From positions 1-64,000 of the forward strand of contig CALSUB010000009.1 in assembly GCA_943789425.1 (NCBI GenBank): DNA of 64,000 nt. The letters are read 5' to 3'. Of this stretch, positions 26,455 through 36,703 are shown piece by piece; position 1 is the first letter of the stretch; the number at the start of each line of letters is the position of its first letter. Source of the stretch: an uncultured Luminiphilus sp. (GTDB lineage: Bacteria; Pseudomonadota; Gammaproteobacteria; Pseudomonadales; Halieaceae). Under the pieces are notes generated by a model that was not told where the DNA came from, searched no databases, and saw only the letters and a program-made list of their open reading frames with translations. Both the position numbers and the translations under genes were made by a program.

Positions 26455-27959
26455 GCGCGCTTAGCAGCAGACTGACTGTCGATTTCTCTGAAAGACAGCG
26501 CGGTCTCGACATGGGTAATCGAGACCGCGTCATGACCCCCCAAGTCAGCGAGCGTGCGAGCAACTCGTAGCCGGCGGTGAGCGCTCCGAGCCGATAATGA
26601 CAGTGCCTTGATTGCCGCGACGAACCAAGTCTGCGTTTTGGGCGCGAGTCGGCAAACACTGATCAATTGATCACCCTCCAACGCGCTGTTTAAGCAGTCC
26701 TGACGAGCCAGCTGTTGCTCACGAAGTTGGGTCACACGATCCCTCACAGTCTGGGAGTGGTCCTTCGTGGGGCGTTTGCTTAGCAGCGCATCAGGCGGCG
26801 GTCGGTCGATCGTAATGTGAAGGTCGATGCGATCCAGTAGTGGGCCAGATACACCATGCCAGTAGCGTTGAATGGCAATGGGTGTGCAACGGCAGGTGCT
26901 TTCTGGCCTGCCTGTCATACCGCAAGGGCAGGGGTTCATTGCGGCAACGAGCTGAAACTGCGCGGGATAGGTATGCTGATGAGCCGCACGAGAGACAGTG
27001 ATTTCACCTGTTTCTAATGGTTGGCGGAGCTGGTTCAGCACAGCCCGCGGAAACTCGGCGAGTTCGTCCAAAAACAAGACGCCGGCATGGGCCATCGAGA
27101 TTTCTCCGGGAATCGCTCGCGATGTGCCACCCATCAGCGCGGCAATACTGCTCGAGTGATGCGGCGCTCTGAAGGGCGGTCCTTCGCAATGGGGCAGCCC
27201 TGCCAGATCACGAAGCAAACCAACTTCTCGCCGCTGTGCTGGGGTGACGGGTGGTAAGAGCCCCGGGAGTACCGAGGCAGCCAGTGTTTTGCCGATCCCC
27301 GGTGGCCCCGAGATCAACAAGTGATGGCCGCCGGTAGCGGCTAACTCGAGCGCACGGCACAACAGGGGTTGTCCACGTATCGCTGATAAATCTGGGTAGG
27401 TAATGGGTGCGCTACCTTGGGACTGACTCATGACTGTGAGCGTTGGGTTGGGTTGCTGAAGCTGTCCACAGAGAGACAGCAGGTCGGGCGCCGCAATGAT
27501 GCGACTATGGGTAACCGAGGCCAGTTCTGAAGCGCCGTCGATTGCAACGCCGCAGGCGCACCCGGCCTGTGTGGCCGCTACCACTGCGCTCAACAAACCA
27601 CGGCACTGTCGGATACTGCCATCCAAGCCCAATTCACCGAAAAATTCTCGATTATGAGCAATCGCCTTGGGTAGTTGCTGTGACGCGATCAGTAACCCCA
27701 ATGCCACCGGTAAGTCGTAACGAGCGCTCTGCTGGAGCGACTCTGCGGGGGCTAGGTTCACGGTGATGTGGTAGTCGGGCCATTTGAGGTGTGAGCTGAT
27801 AATGGCACTGCGAATACGACCTCGCATGGCGCGACATGCCGTATCGGACAGACCAACGACTTGGAATCCAGGTAAGCCTGCGCTCAGGTGAATTTCGGCG
27901 GTAACGCTGGGTGCGTCGAGGCCCGCTTGGCCACGCGTTCTGATAAATGCGAGGTGCAT
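26451..27959 (-). CDS. comM: ComM / YifB-family AAA+ ATPase
   Basis: The 502-aa protein has the ChlI-like N-terminal domain (about 20-140), the Walker A loop GPPGIGKT (218-225), the AAA Walker B VLFLDELAEF and a C-terminal Mg-chelatase domain. A cysteine cluster NPCPCGMTGRPESTCRC is typical of this family. ComM is a hexameric helicase that drives branch migration of incoming DNA during natural transformation, but it is widespread beyond known competent species. It is followed 78 bases later... upstream by ubiK on the same strand. Confidence 0.92.
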   Translation of the reverse strand: MHLAFIRTRGQAGLDAPSVTAEIHLSAGLPGFQVVGLSDTACRAMRGRIRSAIISSHLKWPDYHITVNLAPAESLQQSARYDLPVALGLLIASQQLPKAIAHNREFFGELGLDGSIRQCRGLLSAVVAATQAGCACGVAIDGASELASVTHSRIIAAPDLLSLCGQLQQPNPTLTVMSQSQGSAPITYPDLSAIRGQPLLCRALELAATGGHHLLISGPPGIGKTLAASVLPGLLPPVTPAQRREVGLLRDLAGLPHCEGPPFRAPHHSSSIAALMGGTSRAIPGEISMAHAGVLFLDELAEFPRAVLNQLRQPLETGEITVSRAAHQHTYPAQFQLVAAMNPCPCGMTGRPESTCRCTPIAIQRYWHGVSGPLLDRIDLHITIDRPPPDALLSKRPTKDHSQTVRDRVTQLREQQLARQDCLNSALEGDQLISVCRLAPKTQTWFVAAIKALSLSARSAHRRLRVARTLADLGGHDAVSITHVETALSFREIDSQSAAKRA

Positions 27960-28036
27960 AGATCGTCCTTGATCTCATTAGGGAAGGCGGTCACATCAGC
28001 TGGGTTGTCAGCGTATTCGACAACCGTTTATCCGCC

Positions 28037-28297
28037 CTAGGGCTCTGTTGGTCGTTCTAGAGCGTTGCTCAGCGCTTCAATTTGCTGTTCCAGTGTTTCT
28101 AGGCGCTGGCGTGTTCGCTGTAGCACGGCAGTTTGCGCATCAAACTCCTCTCGGCTGACAACATCTAACTTACCAAGGGCGGATTGCAGTAATGATTTGG
28201 CATTGCGATCGATCTGTCCCAGCAAGGGATCGTTGCTTTGAATCAATCGCTCGAAAAGTGATTGGGTACGACCCGAATTAGCGTCCTCGTGACTCAT
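28037..28297 (-). CDS. ubiK: ubiquinone biosynthesis accessory factor UbiK (YqiC/BMFP)
   Basis: The 86-aa protein has the family opening (FERLIQSNDPLLGQIDRN), a middle DVVSREEFDAQTAVLQRTR and a C-terminal coiled coil that trimerises. UbiK helps assemble the Ubi complex with UbiJ. AGGGACA lies ahead of the ATG at 28297; the frame is open for 27 more codons upstream but those look non-coding. It is normally found beside comM, as here. Confidence 0.88.
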   Translation of the reverse strand: MSHEDANSGRTQSLFERLIQSNDPLLGQIDRNAKSLLQSALGKLDVVSREEFDAQTAVLQRTRQRLETLEQQIEALSNALERPTEP

Positions 28298-28515
28298 GAT
28301 GTGTCCCTGTCTGCAGCTAATGGTGTGTGTTTTTTCAAACTGCGTGTGTTTCTTGCCAATAGTCTTGGTTTCGACCAATCGTGCCGGTCTTTTGCTGAGT
28401 GCTGCGGGGGTGAGTGGTGTTGATGTGTCTCGCAGTTCCCGCTGACACGCTTCAAATGTAGCGCACTATTTTCTGCACTGACAGATCGGAAGCCGCCAAA
28501 ACTGGTGCAAGCCTC

Positions 28516-28530
28516 GCACTAACTTGGTGC
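28516..28530. promoter_or_regulatory. NtrC (GlnG) binding site
   Basis: GCACT-AACTT-GGTGC fits the NtrC consensus GCACY-N5-GGTGC at every fixed base. A further GGTGC half-site lies at 28504-28508. It is about 100 bases upstream of a sigma-54 promoter and the TorF-glnK-amtB genes. The rest of the 28298-28728 gap is AT-rich with no gene. Confidence 0.65.
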
Positions 28531-28617
28531 ACGCTGGCCATGCCGAATGGGTTGTAGGTCTTCACGCCAGGACCCCTAAATGGCATTAACTAATTGAAAA
28601 TATTAAATAAAAATAAA

Positions 28618-28634
28618 TTGGCTCGATTGTCGCT
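28618..28634 (+). promoter_or_regulatory. sigma-54 promoter of the TorF-glnK-amtB operon
   Basis: TTGGCTC-GATTG-TCGCT has the invariant GG (28620-28621) and GC (28632-28633) separated by exactly 10 bases. It differs from the consensus TGGCACG-N4-TTGC at two positions. The start point would fall near 28645, about 85 bases before the TorF gene. Confidence 0.6.
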
Positions 28635-28728
28635 AAGTCCTAATCGGGGGCACCGGGTCCAATCACCTTGGTCCACGGGCTATTAACAGATCGACACGCA
28701 ACGCTTCTACCCACTCAGGAGATACGAG

Positions 28729-29454
28729 ATGAAATTAGTTAAGTATGCAGTTCCCGCACTGGCACTCGCCGGTAGTTTAAGTTTCACCGCCCCCTTGGCA
28801 CAGGCCGCTGAAGTCAGTGGCAATGTGGCGTTGGTGACTGATTATAAATTCCGCGGTATTTCGCAGTCAGACAGTAAGCCGTCCGTTCAGGGCGGGTTCG
28901 ATATCGCCTTTGACTCCGGCTTTTATCTCGGCACATGGGGCGCGGCGGTCGACTTTGATTGCGCAATCGATACTTGTGGCGGGGCAAACGGGGGCCTAGA
29001 GCTCGATTACTACGGCGGCTACTCGCACAGCTTCGACGGTGGCTTTGGCGTAGATGTGGGCTACATCTACTACGACTACCCCCAGGACGAAGGCGTCCTA
29101 GGTGATTATGAGGAAGTCTATCTCAACGTGAGTTTCGGAGGCTTCTCCGCCGGCGTTGCTTTCTCAGACGAGTATTGGTTCGAAACGGGTGAGATCGTCT
29201 ACACCAAAGCGGGTTACGACATGACCCTGCCCGGTGACTGGGGGCTCAGTTTCTTGGTGGGGCAGGTCGATTACGACGTGGCCAGCTATGTTGAAACCGA
29301 TAAGCATGTCCATTGGTTAGTGGGTTTGAGTAAGTCTTGGCAGGGCATCGACTGGAGCCTGACCTACGAGGATACCGATATCGACGACAACGAGTGCTAC
29401 GGCTACGACTGGTGCGATGCAGCCCTCATTTTCGGAATGGCCAAGAGCCTATAA
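28729..29454 (+). CDS. TorF-family putative outer-membrane porin
   Basis: The 241-aa protein has a signal peptide cleaved after APLAQAA (about residue 26) and alternating aromatic beta strands (YKFRGISQSDSKPSVQGGFD, YYGGYSH, VYLNVSFGGFSAGVAFS), ending in a Leu. These fit the TIGR02001 (Gcw_chp/TorF) family. A CAIDTC loop pair near 83-88 and CYGYDWC near the C-terminus suggest disulfides. A good AGGAGA precedes the ATG. Its place before glnK-amtB behind an NtrC/sigma-54 signal implies induction in nitrogen limitation, perhaps as an outer-membrane entry for ammonium or small nitrogen compounds (inference). Confidence 0.85.
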   Translation: MKLVKYAVPALALAGSLSFTAPLAQAAEVSGNVALVTDYKFRGISQSDSKPSVQGGFDIAFDSGFYLGTWGAAVDFDCAIDTCGGANGGLELDYYGGYSHSFDGGFGVDVGYIYYDYPQDEGVLGDYEEVYLNVSFGGFSAGVAFSDEYWFETGEIVYTKAGYDMTLPGDWGLSFLVGQVDYDVASYVETDKHVHWLVGLSKSWQGIDWSLTYEDTDIDDNECYGYDWCDAALIFGMAKSL

Positions 29455-29835
<381 letters not shown>

Positions 29836-29859
29836 ATCTGAGTTTTGGAGAACATTGTC

Positions 29860-31097
29860 ATGGAAAACGAAATTTTTCAGTTGCAGTACGCGCTGGACAC
29901 GTTCTACTTTCTCGTGTGTGGCGCCCTGGTCATGTGGATGGCTGCCGGCTTTGCCATGCTCGAGGCAGGATTAGTTCGCAGTAAAAACACGGTCGAAATT
30001 CTGACCAAAAATGTCGCGTTGTTTGCGGTCGCCAGCATCATGTACATGGTGTGTGGTTACAGCATCATGTACGGCGGGGATGTCTTGCTGAGCACGATCA
30101 CGGGCTCCGGGGTCGTTGAAGGCGGAGACTCTGCCAGTTATGCCCCTTCGGCAGACTTCTTTTTTCAGGTGGTCTTTGTTGCCACCGCGATGTCCATCGT
30201 GTCGGGTGCCGTCGCTGAACGGATGAAGCTATTCGCCTTTTTAGCTTTCGCTGTCGTGATGACCGGCTTCATTTATCCTCTGGAAGGCAGTTGGACCTGG
30301 GGCGGTAATCCTGTTTTTGGACTGTATACCTTGGGTGACTTAGGTTTCCTAGACTTTGCGGGAAGCGGTATTGTTCACATGTCCGGCGCTGCCGCTGCAC
30401 TGGCAGGCGTCATCTTAGTGGGTGCTCGCAAAGGGAAGTACGGTCCGAACGGTGAAGTCAACGCGATTCCCGGCGCCAACTTGCCCTTAGCGACGTTGGG
30501 CACGTTTATCCTCTGGTTGGGCTGGTTTGGCTTCAACGGTGGCTCAGTACTGGCGACTGCGTCGGTTGATAGCGCCAACGCGGTTGCGGTGGTCTTTATG
30601 AACACTAATCTCGCGGCGGCAGGAGGGTGTATTGCGGCGCTGCTGGTGGCGAGGACGTTGTTTGGCAAAGCCGATTTAACCATGGCACTTAACGGGTGCT
30701 TAGCGGGACTAGTGGCGATCACTGCAGGTCCTGATACCCCCTCTGCATTACAGGCCACTATTTTTGGTGCCGTAGGCGGTGCATTAGTAGTCTTTTCAAT
30801 CACCACACTGGATAAGTTGAAGATTGACGATCCGGTTGGGGGCAATATCGGTCCACGGCGTCGTTGGTTTGCTGGGTCTGCTGCTGGTCCCATTGACTAA
30901 TGATGGCGCAAGTTTTTCCGGTCAAATCATTGGCGCACTGACTATTTTCGGTTGGGTGTTTGGTGCCTCCCTAGTGGCTTTCTTGGTGATCAAGCTAGTG
31001 ATGGGACTCCGCGTTTCGGAAGAAGAGGAGTACGAAGGCTCCGATCTTGAGCGAGTGCGGCATGGAGGCCTATCCAGAGTTTGCTGGCAACCGATGA
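29860..31097 (+). CDS. amtB: ammonium transporter AmtB, frameshifted twice
   Basis: AmtB is an inner-membrane channel for ammonium. The frame from ATG 29860 (TTGGAGAAC ahead) gives GFAMLEAGLVRSKN, EGSWTWGG and AGSGIVHMSGA, then breaks. One surplus G in the G5 run at 30838-30842 must be dropped to continue DDPVGAISVHGVVGLLG. A second surplus base near 31053-31056 restores DLERCGMEAYPEF, the C-terminal tail that contacts P-II, ending in AGNR at TGA 31095-31097. The corrected length is 411 aa, normal for the family. Loss of this gene in vivo is unlikely given intact flanking P-II genes, so I read both breaks as sequence errors. Confidence 0.88.
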
Positions 31098-31122
31098 CTA
31101 CCCTTTTCGATTGTGACAGCCT

Positions 31123-31146
31123 GGGCTCTTCGGAGCCCTTTTTTTT
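31123..31146 (+). terminator. rho-independent terminator after amtB
   Basis: Stem GGGCTC/GAGCCC (31123-31128, 31133-31138), tetraloop TTCG, then eight T. It ends the TorF-glnK-amtB operon and sets the second P-II gene apart. Confidence 0.92.
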
Positions 31147-31232
31147 GTCCCTTTATTGACCTTTTGACCCGGCTTTCTTGCCTCTGCTGTCAGCCACTCT
31201 AGGGTTGAGCAGCTTATTCCGGTCCTTAGGCA

Positions 31233-31260
31233 TTGCGAAAACTGCTAGGGGCTTCATAAT
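31233..31260 (+). promoter_or_regulatory. possible sigma-70 promoter of the second P-II gene
   Basis: TTGCGA (31233-31238), 16 bases, CATAAT (31255-31260), 28 bases before the ATG. No GG-N10-GC sigma-54 element was seen here. Confidence 0.35.
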
Positions 31261-31278
31261 ATCTGCTCTCCTAACTGA

Positions 31279-31626
<348 letters not shown>

Positions 31627-31636
31627 CAGGCTTGTC

Positions 31637-32350
31637 TTAGCGTGGTTTCGTGCGTGCCAGCGCCTCAATGGCATTCGGCAAATCTGCCAGGCGCGTAACG
31701 ATTGCATCCGCTATGTCACTGGTGCCACCATCAGGGCTGAACCAGACGGCCTTTGCCCCAGCGGCTGCCGCGCCTGCTACATCATTGTTGTGGCAGTCCC
31801 CCACGTGAATGACCTCGTTGGCTGCAACGCCCGCTTGTTCAAAAACGCGTTGAAAGAGCAGGATATCGGGTTTGCTGATCCCAAATTCCTCTGCGCGCCA
31901 GGCGTAGCTGAAGTAGCTGGCGATCGGGGTTTTACGGACGTCAGCATTGCCATTGGTTAGCGCGCCGAGCAGGTAGTCTTGGCTTAAGGTGCTGAGCGCA
32001 GTGTCGGCATCCTCGAATAGCGTCACTTTATGCCGTTCCGCATAAAAGGCCGCGAACGCTTCAGATGCCGCTTCAGCGGCGGTTGTCTTTGACTGGCCAC
32101 TGCGTAGCAGTAGTCGATAGATAAAAGCTTCACGGAATTGGCTGATATGGTGGGCGAGCATCGGTTTCTCGGCCAGTATTTCGGCTCGTAGCGTGCCCGC
32201 TTGTTGATCTGCCAGCTCGCGCAGGGGTTCCTTGGGAAATTTCGCGGTCAGGTAGCGCCACTGCGCTGCATCAGCTGCCACTAAAGCGGGTTTGACGTCC
32301 CACAGCGTGTCGTCAAGGTCGAAGGTGATGAGGCGGACGGACGCGGTCAT
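31637..32350 (-). CDS. HAD-superfamily hydrolase (YigB-like)
   Basis: The 237-aa HAD phosphatase has motif I FDLDDTLWD (Asp nucleophile), motif II LTNGN, the Lys of ISKPDILLFQ and motif IV HVGDCHNND. The alpha-helical cap after motif I places it in subfamily IA. In E. coli the neighbour of DUF484 and xerC is yigB, an FMN/5-amino-6-ribitylaminouracil-phosphate phosphatase; position and length agree. It follows the DUF484 gene after 52 bases, with no xerC in between. Confidence 0.85.
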   Translation of the reverse strand: MTASVRLITFDLDDTLWDVKPALVAADAAQWRYLTAKFPKEPLRELADQQAGTLRAEILAEKPMLAHHISQFREAFIYRLLLRSGQSKTTAAEAASEAFAAFYAERHKVTLFEDADTALSTLSQDYLLGALTNGNADVRKTPIASYFSYAWRAEEFGISKPDILLFQRVFEQAGVAANEVIHVGDCHNNDVAGAAAAGAKAVWFSPDGGTSDIADAIVTRLADLPNAIEALARTKPR

Positions 32351-32402
32351 TTGCCGGCCTGGGGTGAGGCGTTGGCGCGTGCGGCGCGCTGCAATGAGCT
32401 TG

Positions 32403-33041
32403 TTATAACCATACAGGGAGCTGTCCGATTACCTCGGCGAGGTAATCAAGGAAAAGCGTTCCATCCTCTGCCTGATACCGCTGGGTATTCGTCGCGCCAA
32501 CGGCAATGACGCCCACGACCCCTTGTTGCCGACGAATACAGGACATGGCAACCGATCCCTCGCCAGCTCACCGACGGAAACAGCGTACCGCCATTTCCTC
32601 GGGGCGCAGAACGCCCGAAATGGTCTCCCCCCCCGCTAATAACTTTTTAGCCACCGATTGCCGCGGATCGTCCTGCTCGTCGGGGTCAAACCAGACGAGC
32701 GTGCCAAGCTCTGCACCAAACCCATTGAGCACCTGCTGCTGCCAAATCGTCGCAACATCGGCTTTTGTCTCGGCCGACAGTAGCGCCAAAATAGTGTCGC
32801 GCGTTGCCTTGAGTAACCGCTCATTTTCTTTCCCGATATCCGACAGCTCGGCGAGTTTTTGCCGCGATGCGATCGAGCGCTCTCGTAAGACCGCTACCTG
32901 CCGCTCTACCAGCGAAACTGCACCTTGGCCGCCGTGGGGCAGGTTCAACGCGGCCAGTAGGGCAGGTCTATCCTGTAAAAAGTCGGGGTGGGCTCGTAAG
33001 AAGGTTTCGACATCATCTGGATTCATTGTTTCAGCCATCAC
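32403..33041 (-). CDS. DUF484 protein (YigA-like), reading frame disturbed
   Basis: The N-terminal 157 codons (MNPDDVETFLRAHPDFLQDR, a coiled coil and a GAF-like core) end at a TGA at 32568-32570. Beyond it, in the same frame, GEGSVAMSCIRRQQGVVGVI and GTLFLDYLAEVIGQLPVWL continue to TAA at 32403, giving the expected 212 aa. Between, GTACGCTGTTTCC... makes better sense one base out of phase (AVSVGELA). Two compensating single-base errors, one missing and one extra, would explain this. DUF484 proteins normally sit between dapF and xerC. Function unknown. Confidence 0.7.
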
Positions 33042-33086
33042 TTTTATCTCAGGTAGGACACTGTGGGATGCTGCATGGCAGTGTCA

Positions 33087-33920
33087 TTAGGTTCGCAGGG
33101 AGATCGTGCCATTGAAGACCGTCGTTGCGGGACCCCCTAGCCAGACCCGCTCTTGAGCGCCGTGCCACGACACGGTGAGTTTGCCACCCGGTAGGTGAAC
33201 CGTAACGTCGGGATCTAAAAGACCCAGTTGCGCGCCATGGGCGACGGCGGCGCAAGCCCCCGACCCACACGCTTCTGTTTCACCCACACCCCGCTCAAAG
33301 ACGCGCAACTGTATCTCCTCACGCGAGACGATCTGCATAAAGCCAACATTGGCCTTATCAGGGAAGTCAGCGTGACTCTCCAGCAGCGGTCCTAAGGTAC
33401 TGACTGGCGCGCCGCGGCAGTCATCGACGACTAACACAACATGCGGGTTGCCCATTGAGACGGCGCCAACAGACAGCCGTTGTCCTTGAACCTCAATCAC
33501 GTATTGCTGAGCAACGGCGGCGGCAGAGAAAGGGATCTCGGAGGGGAGAAAACGGGGAGGGGCGAGTCCGGCGATGACGCGATTGTCTTCGCTCATGGAG
33601 AGTAAGATCGGTTCACCGTCAGTGATCAGTCTGATCTCTCGCTTGCGTGTGAGCCGCTGCTCTCTCAGGAAGCGGCCGACACAGCGAGCCCCGTTTCCAC
33701 ATTGCCCGGCACGCGAGCCATCTGCATTGAAAATGGTATACCGAAAGTCTGCGTCGGGCTCATCGGGAGGCGTAATAATCAGAATCTGATCGCAACCAAT
33801 GCCCCGATGACGATCGGCAATGCGCCTTAACTGCGCAGCAGTGAGATCAACAACCTGTGTCACACCGTCAATGACGACAAAGTCATTCCCGGCGCCCTGC
33901 ATTTTTGTAAAGGCCAGCAT
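33087..33920 (-). CDS. dapF: diaminopimelate epimerase
   Basis: DapF converts LL- to meso-diaminopimelate for lysine and peptidoglycan. The two catalytic Cys are in GQCGNGARC (Cys74 and the following block) and EACGSGACAA; FTKMQGAGNDF opens the protein and ISMGNPH-like VSMGNPHVVLV is present. At 277 aa it has normal length. The ATG at 33920 overlaps the lysA stop (TGATG), so translation is coupled. A GTG one codon upstream is possible. Confidence 0.95.
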   Translation of the reverse strand: MLAFTKMQGAGNDFVVIDGVTQVVDLTAAQLRRIADRHRGIGCDQILIITPPDEPDADFRYTIFNADGSRAGQCGNGARCVGRFLREQRLTRKREIRLITDGEPILLSMSEDNRVIAGLAPPRFLPSEIPFSAAAVAQQYVIEVQGQRLSVGAVSMGNPHVVLVVDDCRGAPVSTLGPLLESHADFPDKANVGFMQIVSREEIQLRVFERGVGETEACGSGACAAVAHGAQLGLLDPDVTVHLPGGKLTVSWHGAQERVWLGGPATTVFNGTISLRT

Positions 33921-35178
33921 CACGACGTTTCACCCGAGGGAATCACCTCTCGCTGCCACAAGTCAGACAGGTTTTCTCTTTTGCCAATAAGGTGTGCGGT
34001 CTCCCCTTGCACCATCACCTCGGCAACACGCGGGCGGCTATTGTAGTTAGAGGCCATACCAAACCCATAGGCGCCTGCACCCATGATAGAGAGGAGATCA
34101 CCTTGCGATAGCACCATGGCCCTATTTTTCCCTAAAAAGTCGCCGGTCTCACAAATGGGTCCTACCACGTCCCAAACATGGGACTCACCGTCGCTGAAGT
34201 GTCACTGGCTGTATGTCCTGCCAGGCGCTGTACAAAGCGGGGCGCAGTAAATCGTTCATCGCAGCGTCAACGATTGCGAAGTGTTTATCGGCAGTGGGTT
34301 TAAGGTAGAGCACTTCAGTAATTAGCGCGCCGGCCTCAGCCACGATGGAACGACCCGGTTCCAACACCAGCTCTAGCGCCTGATCCTGCAATCGTTCTTT
34401 CAACACAGCGACATAGTCATCGATAGCAGGGGGGCGTTTCTGCCTGGTAATTGACCCCTAATCCTCCGCCAAGATCGATATGTTGGAGCCGGATGCCGAG
34501 CGTACGTAGATCATGAACGAGATCCAGTAAACACTCTAGCGATTCAACAAAAGGGGCCGTCTCCTCTATTTGACTCCCGATATGGCAATCCACGCCCACC
34601 GGATTTAGCGCCGTATGCTCCTCGGCTATTTGATAGAGCTGGCGCGCGACCGCAACCTCCACACCGAATTTGTTTTCCCGCAGGCCGGTGGAAATGTAAG
34701 GATGAGTGCCTGCATCAACGTCGGGATTCACCCGGATCGAAATGGGTGCAACGCAGCCGGCGCCGTCGGCGAGCTCGGCTAAGGATAGGAGTTCCGCCTC
34801 CGATTCGATATTGAAGCATCTGATTTTTAGATCGAGCGCGCGCTGCATCTCGGCGGCCGTCTTGCCCACGCCAGAGAAAACGACCTTGCTGGGGTCACCG
34901 CCTGCTGCGACGACCCGCTCGAGCTCACCCAGACTCACCACATCAAATCCTGCGCCTAACTGCGCCAACACATTGAGGATGGCAAGGTTAGAATTGGCTT
35001 TTACCGCGTAGCAAATGAGATGGGGGATATCGGATAGCGCCGATTGATAGTCTAGGAAGGCGGTTTCGATGGCTGAGCGAGAATAGAGATAAGTGGGGGT
35101 GCCATAGGTTGCGGCAATCGCCTCAAGCGAGACATCCTCGCAGTGCAGGATGCCATCATGTCGTGAAAAGGTGGCCAT
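33920..35178 (-). CDS. lysA: diaminopimelate decarboxylase, frameshifted twice
   Basis: LysA is the last step to lysine. Three consecutive frames make one enzyme. The first (from 35178) holds the PLP lysine Lys60 (YAVKANSN), HIGSQI and the GGGLGV loop. It breaks in the G6 run at 34429-34434 (plus strand): with five G it reads [14 protein letters not shown]. The second holds [11 protein letters not shown] and breaks near 34189-34195. The third holds [26 protein letters not shown] and NYNSRPR. Dropping two bases gives 418 aa, the family length. Every active-site block is intact, so sequence errors are the likely cause. Confidence 0.88.
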
Positions 35179-35285
35179 CAGGTCGTTGTCGCTTCAGCGG
35201 TTTCTGAATCCGCAGGACGCAGCGGGCCCTGCTGTCCACAGCCGGCGGCACAGATTAAGATCAGTGCGATAATAGTGGCCTTCAC
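35178..35285 (-). CDS. lptM: LPS-assembly lipoprotein LptM (YifL)
   Basis: A 35-aa lipoprotein: VKATIIALILICAAGC with the acylated Cys at 16, followed at once by GQQGPLRPAD, the LptM/YifL signature (GC-x-x-x-GPL). LptM mimics LPS to help oxidative maturation of LptD in the outer membrane. GTG at 35285 has GAGGTC ahead. Its stop overlaps the lysA ATG (TGATG). It is shorter than E. coli YifL (67 aa). Divergent cyaY lies upstream, as in E. coli. Confidence 0.8.
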   Translation of the reverse strand: MKATIIALILICAAGCGQQGPLRPADSETAEATTT

Positions 35286-35397
35286 AGTTTGACCTCGATA
35301 AAACTCAGAGTATAACAGTGAGTGAAAGTGCTCACCGACCAATGGCGATAATGCCGAAGGGTAATAGTCGCGCAATGACGGCATGAGGAATCGATAC

Positions 35398-35715
35398 ATG
35401 GCAGGTAATACGTACTTTGAACGGATCGAAGCTATTTTTGAGCAGGTGGAAACCGGACTAGAGGAACTGCCCGATGATCTCGATATTCGCACCGCCGAGG
35501 GTGTGATTAACGTCACTTTTGGCAATGGCGTGGTGTTTGTCTTCAGTCGGCAGCCACCTACTGAGCAGCTCTGGCTCGCAACGCCGGGGGGTGGTTTCCA
35601 CTATCAGTGGGACGACGCTCAGGAAATGTGGCGCGATACGAAAACCGACGAGTCGTTTCATCAGGTGTTGGTGGCAGAGTTGGCGCAACATGTTGGTCTC
35701 ACGCTCGACTGGTAG
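35398..35715 (+). CDS. cyaY: frataxin-like protein CyaY
   Basis: The 105-aa protein has the frataxin fold: an acidic first helix (FERIEAIFEQVETGLEELPDD), then GVINVTFGNG, VFVFSRQPPTEQLWLATPGG and FHYQWDDAQEMW strands. It binds iron and tunes iron-sulfur cluster assembly through IscS. ATG at 35398 has GAGGA 8 bases ahead. It is divergent from lptM-lysA-dapF and followed by a DUF3187 gene 4 bases later. Confidence 0.93.
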   Translation: MAGNTYFERIEAIFEQVETGLEELPDDLDIRTAEGVINVTFGNGVVFVFSRQPPTEQLWLATPGGGFHYQWDDAQEMWRDTKTDESFHQVLVAELAQHVGLTLDW

Positions 35716-35719
35716 GCGC

Positions 35720-36703
35720 ATGCTCGTTCGGATCATTAGCTTGCTCAGTGGCGCTTTACTGATGGCGCCAGTAGTGACTTTGGCAGCTAACGATGCCCCG
35801 ATTATGATCAGCAACCTCTCGCCGCTGGCGGCGTTAAGAGGGTTGCCCACCCAGCGTCAAGCCGATGTGCAACTGGGTTCAATTGTCACGGTGTCGCAAT
35901 CGCTTTCGAACCATTTTACCGTTGATGAATCTGGCGATGAGTCATTGATGCTGGATGGGCAGACCGATGTATTGTCTGTGTCACTGCGGTACGGCTTCGA
36001 TCCCGACTGGGATATCGAAGTGACCCTGCCTTGGGTGCAACACTCGCGCGGCTTCATGGATCCACTGATTTCAGACTGGCATGCTTTTTTTGGTCTGCCA
36101 AATGGAAATCGGGAAGACTATCCCGTCAACCAGCTTCAGTATCGTTTAGGTCAGCCCGGCCATGAAGCGGCACTCAACAATAAAGTATCGGGTTTGGGCG
36201 ACGTGCAAGTGGCACTGAATCGCAACATGAGTCTGAAAAACGGCCCTCAGGTGGCACTCAGCGTCGGTATGAAAACAGCTACCGGAGAAGAAGCTAATTG
36301 GCTCGGTAGTGGGGCCACGGATTACTGGGCGCTGGCGCGGGTATCGGGAGACTATTCAGGCCGCGTGCCGCTCATCTGGCATGGGCAGATCGGGATGACT
36401 CACGCTGGCGTCAGCGACCTGATGGGCCCGAACCAAAAGCGTTCACTGTGGTTTGGCGGGGTATCGCTGGCGTGGCCTTTTCGAGACAAGTGGTCAGTTT
36501 TGGCGCAAATTGATGCGCACAGTGCATTGGGCGATGGCAACCTCAGCGCTCTGACCCAGCCCGCAGGGATATTGAGTATGGCGCTGCGTTGGAACACCTC
36601 ACCAAAATGGACGTTGGACTTGGGGTTTAGCGAGGACCTGGTGGTCGAGTCGGCGCCCGATATTACGTTTATGCTGACAGCGCGTTATGTCGCGAATCCT
36701 TAG
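35720..36703 (+). CDS. DUF3187 putative outer-membrane protein
   Basis: The 327-aa protein has a signal peptide (about 1-23, ending VTLAA) and a beta-rich body with strands such as [20 protein letters not shown] and [13 protein letters not shown], ending [13 protein letters not shown]3187 proteins are predicted beta barrels of unknown function. The ATG at 35720 follows cyaY by 4 bases; the open frame upstream overlaps cyaY and is not used. It ends with a 4-base overlap against convergent argH. Confidence 0.75.
   Translation: MLVRIISLLSGALLMAPVVTLAANDAPIMISNLSPLAALRGLPTQRQADVQLGSIVTVSQSLSNHFTVDESGDESLMLDGQTDVLSVSLRYGFDPDWDIEVTLPWVQHSRGFMDPLISDWHAFFGLPNGNREDYPVNQLQYRLGQPGHEAALNNKVSGLGDVQVALNRNMSLKNGPQVALSVGMKTATGEEANWLGSGATDYWALARVSGDYSGRVPLIWHGQIGMTHAGVSDLMGPNQKRSLWFGGVSLAWPFRDKWSVLAQIDAHSALGDGNLSALTQPAGILSMALRWNTSPKWTLDLGFSEDLVVESAPDITFMLTARYVANP

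Noticed and set aside
35519-35719. Long N-terminal extension of the DUF3187 protein
   Set aside because: It overlaps cyaY in another frame; the signal peptide begins at 35720.
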